DNA from: Lepas anatifera
Taxonomy: Eukaryota; Arthropoda; Thecostraca; Lepadidae
Assembly: GCA_034440635.1 (NCBI GenBank)
Contig: JAOTON010001527.1
Span: 156,501-220,500, forward strand
Length of the DNA stretch: 64,000 nt
Direction: 5' to 3'
The number at the start of each line of letters is the position of its first letter. Position 1 is the stretch's first letter. The notes under the pieces are model-generated. The model was given only the letters and a program-made list of their open reading frames with translations. It did not search any database and was not told the DNA's origin. Shown here piece by piece: positions 61,071-64,000 of the stretch. The position numbers and the translations under genes were made by a program.

Positions 61071-61504
61071 CTATTCATTTGTTGGTTTCGTGGTGGTTTG
61101 GATGTAAATTGCCTCTTTTATTTCCCGCTGTTTTTGTCTTGAGTCGAAAGTCAAAGTCGTTGTGGCGTCCCATTTGATATAACGATCCTTCTTGAATGAA
61201 TGTTCCGCTGTGGCCTCCGCTGCTCTCTCGTCAATTGACCCTCGGATTCGTTTTTGTCGAGATTTTCGGCGTTCGTCTTGTCGGACTTCCATCATCCTTT
61301 TGCTTTCTCCAATGTATATTTTTGGACAGTCATTACATTCCATCTTGTATACTGGGCCTGGTTTTTCCGGTTGTCTATCCTGTCCTTTGGTTTGACCAGT
61401 AATTGTTTGATCGTTTGATTTGGCTTAAAATATGTTCTTACGTTGAGTTTAGAACATATGCGTCGAATCTGTTGCGAAGGCGGCACTTGCCGACGTCGAA
61501 TCAC
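61071..61504 (-). pseudogene. Penelope-like retroelement, GIY-YIG endonuclease fragment
   Basis: In one minus frame (61343-61071) the product has MECNDCPKIYIGESKR, a spaced AEHSF and a KEAIYIQ near the end, the pattern of the C-terminal endonuclease of Penelope-like elements (Y.C..C.K.YIGE.R ... AEH ... R..KEAI.I). The region before it (61504 to about 61350) continues in another frame with ICSKLNVRTYFKPNQTIKQL and LVKPKD, matching the linker between reverse transcriptase and endonuclease. At least one frameshift separates them. The reverse transcriptase itself is not seen. A dead fragment of a retroelement. Confidence 0.8.
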
Positions 61505-62300
61505 TTGCGAAGGCGTCGAATCTGTCCGACGAAGGCGGCACTTGCCCCGAAGGGTAAGGGCGCCGTTTTTGCACCGTATCGGGTCTCCAATGCATAGGTG
61601 CTGACAAACGGACCCCCATATTTTGAATTATTTTCTGAAAGTTTTATTAAGCATGTATCGAGCCAACCATTGTTTATTGATGGTGTTTTCGAGTTTTTGG
61701 GGATATGGGTCGTCCGCTTGCAGCGAGTGCAGAGGATCCTCCGCTGGAAAGAAATTATTGAGTATTTTAATATTTTAAATGAATTTACGGCAGATTTGTC
61801 ACCCATGTATCGAGCAAACCGTTGTGTATTGAGTGTTTTATTTAGTTTTTGGGGGTGTGGGTAGACCGCCCGCGGTGCGTGCAGGGGGTCCTCCGCTTCA
61901 AGGAAGTTATTCTATTTTTTCTGAAAAAACAATAGTGGGTTCAGGCGATCCGGAGACAATCCACCGCGAAGCGGTGGAAGTCTGCGAGCAAGGCGAGCAG
62001 ACCTGAGTCCAGAGAAGGGCACGGGGAAGCCGCGGCCGAAGAAGGCAATACTTACCCCGCAGGGTAGGGGCGCCGTTTTTTGCACTGTATCGGGTCTCCA
62101 ATGTTAAGGTGCTGGCAAATGGAGAGACATATTTTAAATTATTTTCGGAAATGTTATTAAGCATGTATCGAGCCAAACATTGTTTCTTAAGGGTGTTTCG
62201 GAGTTTTTGGGGGTGTGGGAAGTCCGCTTACGGCGCGTGCAGGGAAATTCTCCGCTAGAAAAATGTATTGAGTATTTTAATATTTTAGGTTGATTTACGG
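61480..62300 (+). repeat. Imperfect tandem duplication, about 500 bp
   Basis: The block 61540-61790 (CCCGAAGGGTAAGGGCGCCG, then ATCGGGTCTCCAATG, then CATGTATCGAGCCAA) recurs at 62044-62290. Inside, a shorter segment beginning CATGTATCGAGC is present again at about 61805 and, diverged, at 62310. At 61465-61545 there is a small internal repeat of GAAGGCGGCACTTGCC. No coding frame is supported. Confidence 0.7.
61961..61977 (+). other. Perfect 7-bp stem hairpin
   Basis: CCACCGC-GAA-GCGGTGG. A partner with one changed stem base lies at about 63764-63780, also after TTCAGGCGAT, so the motif belongs to a repeated element. Confidence 0.6.
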
Positions 62301-62479
62301 CAGTTTCATTAAACATGTAGGAAGCAAACCGTTGTTCATTGAGGGTGTTTTTGAGTTTTGGGGGCGTGGGTCATCCGCCCGTGGCGCATGCAGGCGGATC
62401 CTCCGCTATAAGGAAATTATCGGGTATGTTGTAGCTGTGTGCCACAGCCGCCGGGTTTCTTTTAGCTGTGTGTAATTTA

Positions 62480-63400
62480 GTGCTTCCGTGTTCCCATCAG
62501 TAAACGGTACACAGATGATGGCCTTTGGCGGGGCACGTGACCCCTTGCGGATTACCCCTCGATCGAAAAAGCTGTATTATGAACCCGTTATTGGGTCTCA
62601 GAGGTGTACTGGTGATTTTATTTTGGGCCAAATGCGTTTGCAGGCGCGTTGGTAGAAACATTAAACAGTTGATAGGTGGTATTTAAAATGCTGGCATCAT
62701 TTAGGGGGGCGGCGGTCTCCCATTAAGAAGAACCAGAAACTACTAATTTTGCGTGTAAATTCTCCGATATATTTCAATCAATTCAATGGAGTTTTTTTAA
62801 TATATTAAACAAGGTGTTGTTTATTAAGAGTGTTTTTTTGTTTTAGGGGTGCGTTGCTCGTCTGGTGCTGTCGTGTTCCCAGGAGCATAGGGTACACAGA
62901 CGATGGCCTCCTGGTGCGGTCAGGTGACCCCTTGCAGGTTACCCTTTGATCGAAATATTTCATATGTACCCGTTGTTGGGTCTCAGAAGTGTACTGGTGA
63001 TTTTTTTTGGCCAAATGCGTTTGCAGGCGTGTTGACTGAAACATTGAACAGTTGATGATTTTCTCTTTAGTTTTTGGGGGTGTGGGTGGTCCATCCGTCA
63101 CGTGTGCTTGTTGATCATCCGCTAGAAGGAAATTGTCGGGCATCTTTCACATATTTGGCACAGCCGTCGGCTTTTTTAGCTGTGTGCGGTTTGGTGCTGG
63201 CGTGATCCCCTGAGCATAGTGTACACAGATGATGGCCCCCTGGTGGGGTTAGGTCACCTCTTGCATGTTACACCTTGATGGAAAAACATTAATATGTACG
63301 CGCTGTTGGGTTTTAGAGGTGCACTGGTAACTTTTTGGGCCAAATGCGTTTGCGGGAGTGTTGACAGAAACATTGAACAATTGATATGTGTTATTTATAA
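62480..63400 (+). repeat. Three imperfect tandem copies, about 200 bp core
   Basis: The core (GTACACAGA.GATGGCC ... GACCCCTTGC ... TGGGTCTCAGA.GTGTACTGG ... GGCCAAATGCGTTTGC ... GAAACATT.AACA.TTGAT) occurs at about 62500-62690, 62885-63055 and 63220-63390. The first and third copies share a further ~150 bases upstream (GTTTT.GGGGG.GTGGGT). The frames are broken; no protein is supported. Confidence 0.75.
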
Positions 63401-63418
63401 TTTTCGCAATGTTTGGGG

Positions 63419-63682
63419 CATAGGCGGATCCAGGATTGCCGATCGGGGGGGCACCTTCCCGGGGGGCACCATCCGGACGGGGGGTGCCATCCGGACCAGG
63501 GGGCGCCACTTATGACCGGCAAAAGCTATCAGGTGGGCGCCAAATCCTATCGGTGGGCGCCGGCTTTCGCATCCTGGGGGGGGTGGGAAGCGACATTTCA
63601 GGGGGCGCCATCGACCTTTCAGGGGGGCGCCGAGGGTCGATCGGGGGGCACGTGCCCCCCTTGCCCCCTGGATCCGCCTATG
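63419..63682 (+). mobile_element. 264-bp hAT-like MITE
   Basis: Perfect 16-bp terminal inverted repeats (CATAGGCGGATCCAGG and its complement) and a perfect 8-bp duplication GTTTGGGG (63411-63418 and 63683-63690). An 8-bp duplication and termini beginning CA fit the hAT superfamily. The interior is G-rich with repeated GGGGGCRCCATCCGGAC-type words and has no transposase. Confidence 0.92.
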
Positions 63683-63690
63683 GTTTGGGG

Positions 63691-64000
63691 ATCCTTTATT
63701 GATAAAAACCACAAAACTCTAATTTTGCCCAAAAAATAATGGATTCAGGCGATGCAAAGACAAACCACCGCGAAGCGGTTGAACTGTCCAGCGCCTGCCC
63801 GGACACCTCATCTAAGCTACCCTCTGGGAGCTAAAAACAACTCTTCCTACCAAAGCTAAAGTGCACTGACCTTCACAGTATGGGTACAGGATATGAATTT
63901 CGGTACAGTTTCACCGCAGGAAACGCATTGCGGTACAGTTTCGCTGCAGGAAGCGCATTTCGGAGCAGCATGCCTATGTTTGAAGACAGAGCAAATGAAT
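63691..64000. other. Non-coding right edge with two 30-bp repeats
   Basis: At 63901-63930 and 63931-63960 a 30-base unit starting CGGTACAGTTTC and containing GCAGGAA.CGCATT is repeated. The rest is unassigned. Confidence 0.6.

Overview
The window is animal (metazoan) nuclear DNA. It holds one recognisable host gene, cut off at its 5' side, followed by about 50 kb of satellites, small DNA transposons and retroelement debris. I cannot name the species. The gene, the exon-edge minisatellites, the piggyBac-like, hAT-like, tRNA-SINE and Penelope-like elements point to an invertebrate or basal chordate. Exon-edge minisatellites recall amphioxus (from memory), while the CCTAA/TTAGG pentamer recalls arthropod telomere repeats; neither clue decides.

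1-11.2 kb: the last seven visible exons, on the + strand, of a cyclic-nucleotide phosphodiesterase of the PDE5/6/11 clade, most like PDE11. They are 2997-3106, 4058-4145, 4444-4544, 5133-5274, 6180-6254, 9278-9361 and 9925-10038. Phases join perfectly to give 237 residues of the catalytic domain plus a stop, and a candidate poly(A) signal lies at 11147. Upstream exons, including the one carrying the HNxxH metal site, are outside the window or not recognised. Three exon edges have each been amplified into a minisatellite: two 3' splice sites (27 copies of 64 bp; about 38 copies of 52-56 bp) and one 5' splice site (a 33/60-bp array).

11.5-13.0 kb: a 25-bp satellite containing TTAA, interrupted by the first of a series of TTAA-flanked MITEs (piggyBac type).

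13.0-59.2 kb: about 34 head-to-tail cassettes, always in the order A (20-bp satellite, core GGATCCCAATTGAGAATC), B (27-28-bp satellite, core TAGACGTGTTCAGAGATTC), C (degenerate CCTAA pentamers). Cassettes have been copied in larger blocks (offsets near 1.8, 4.0, 7.6, 11.8 and 15.3 kb), carrying SINE and MITE insertions with them. Four MITE families (I-IV) inserted here share one modular terminal plan in which terminal-repeat core and hairpin core change together from family to family. One insertion used ATAA instead of TTAA, and one 3.3-kb insertion looks like a compound element. The stretch 40.62-41.42 kb reads like a blend of two sequences and is probably an assembly consensus artefact.

59.2-64 kb: a second family II MITE, a frameshifted Penelope-like GIY-YIG endonuclease fragment (minus strand), several imperfect tandem duplications, and a 264-bp hAT-like MITE with perfect 16-bp terminal repeats and an 8-bp target duplication. 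No host gene is seen after 11.2 kb.
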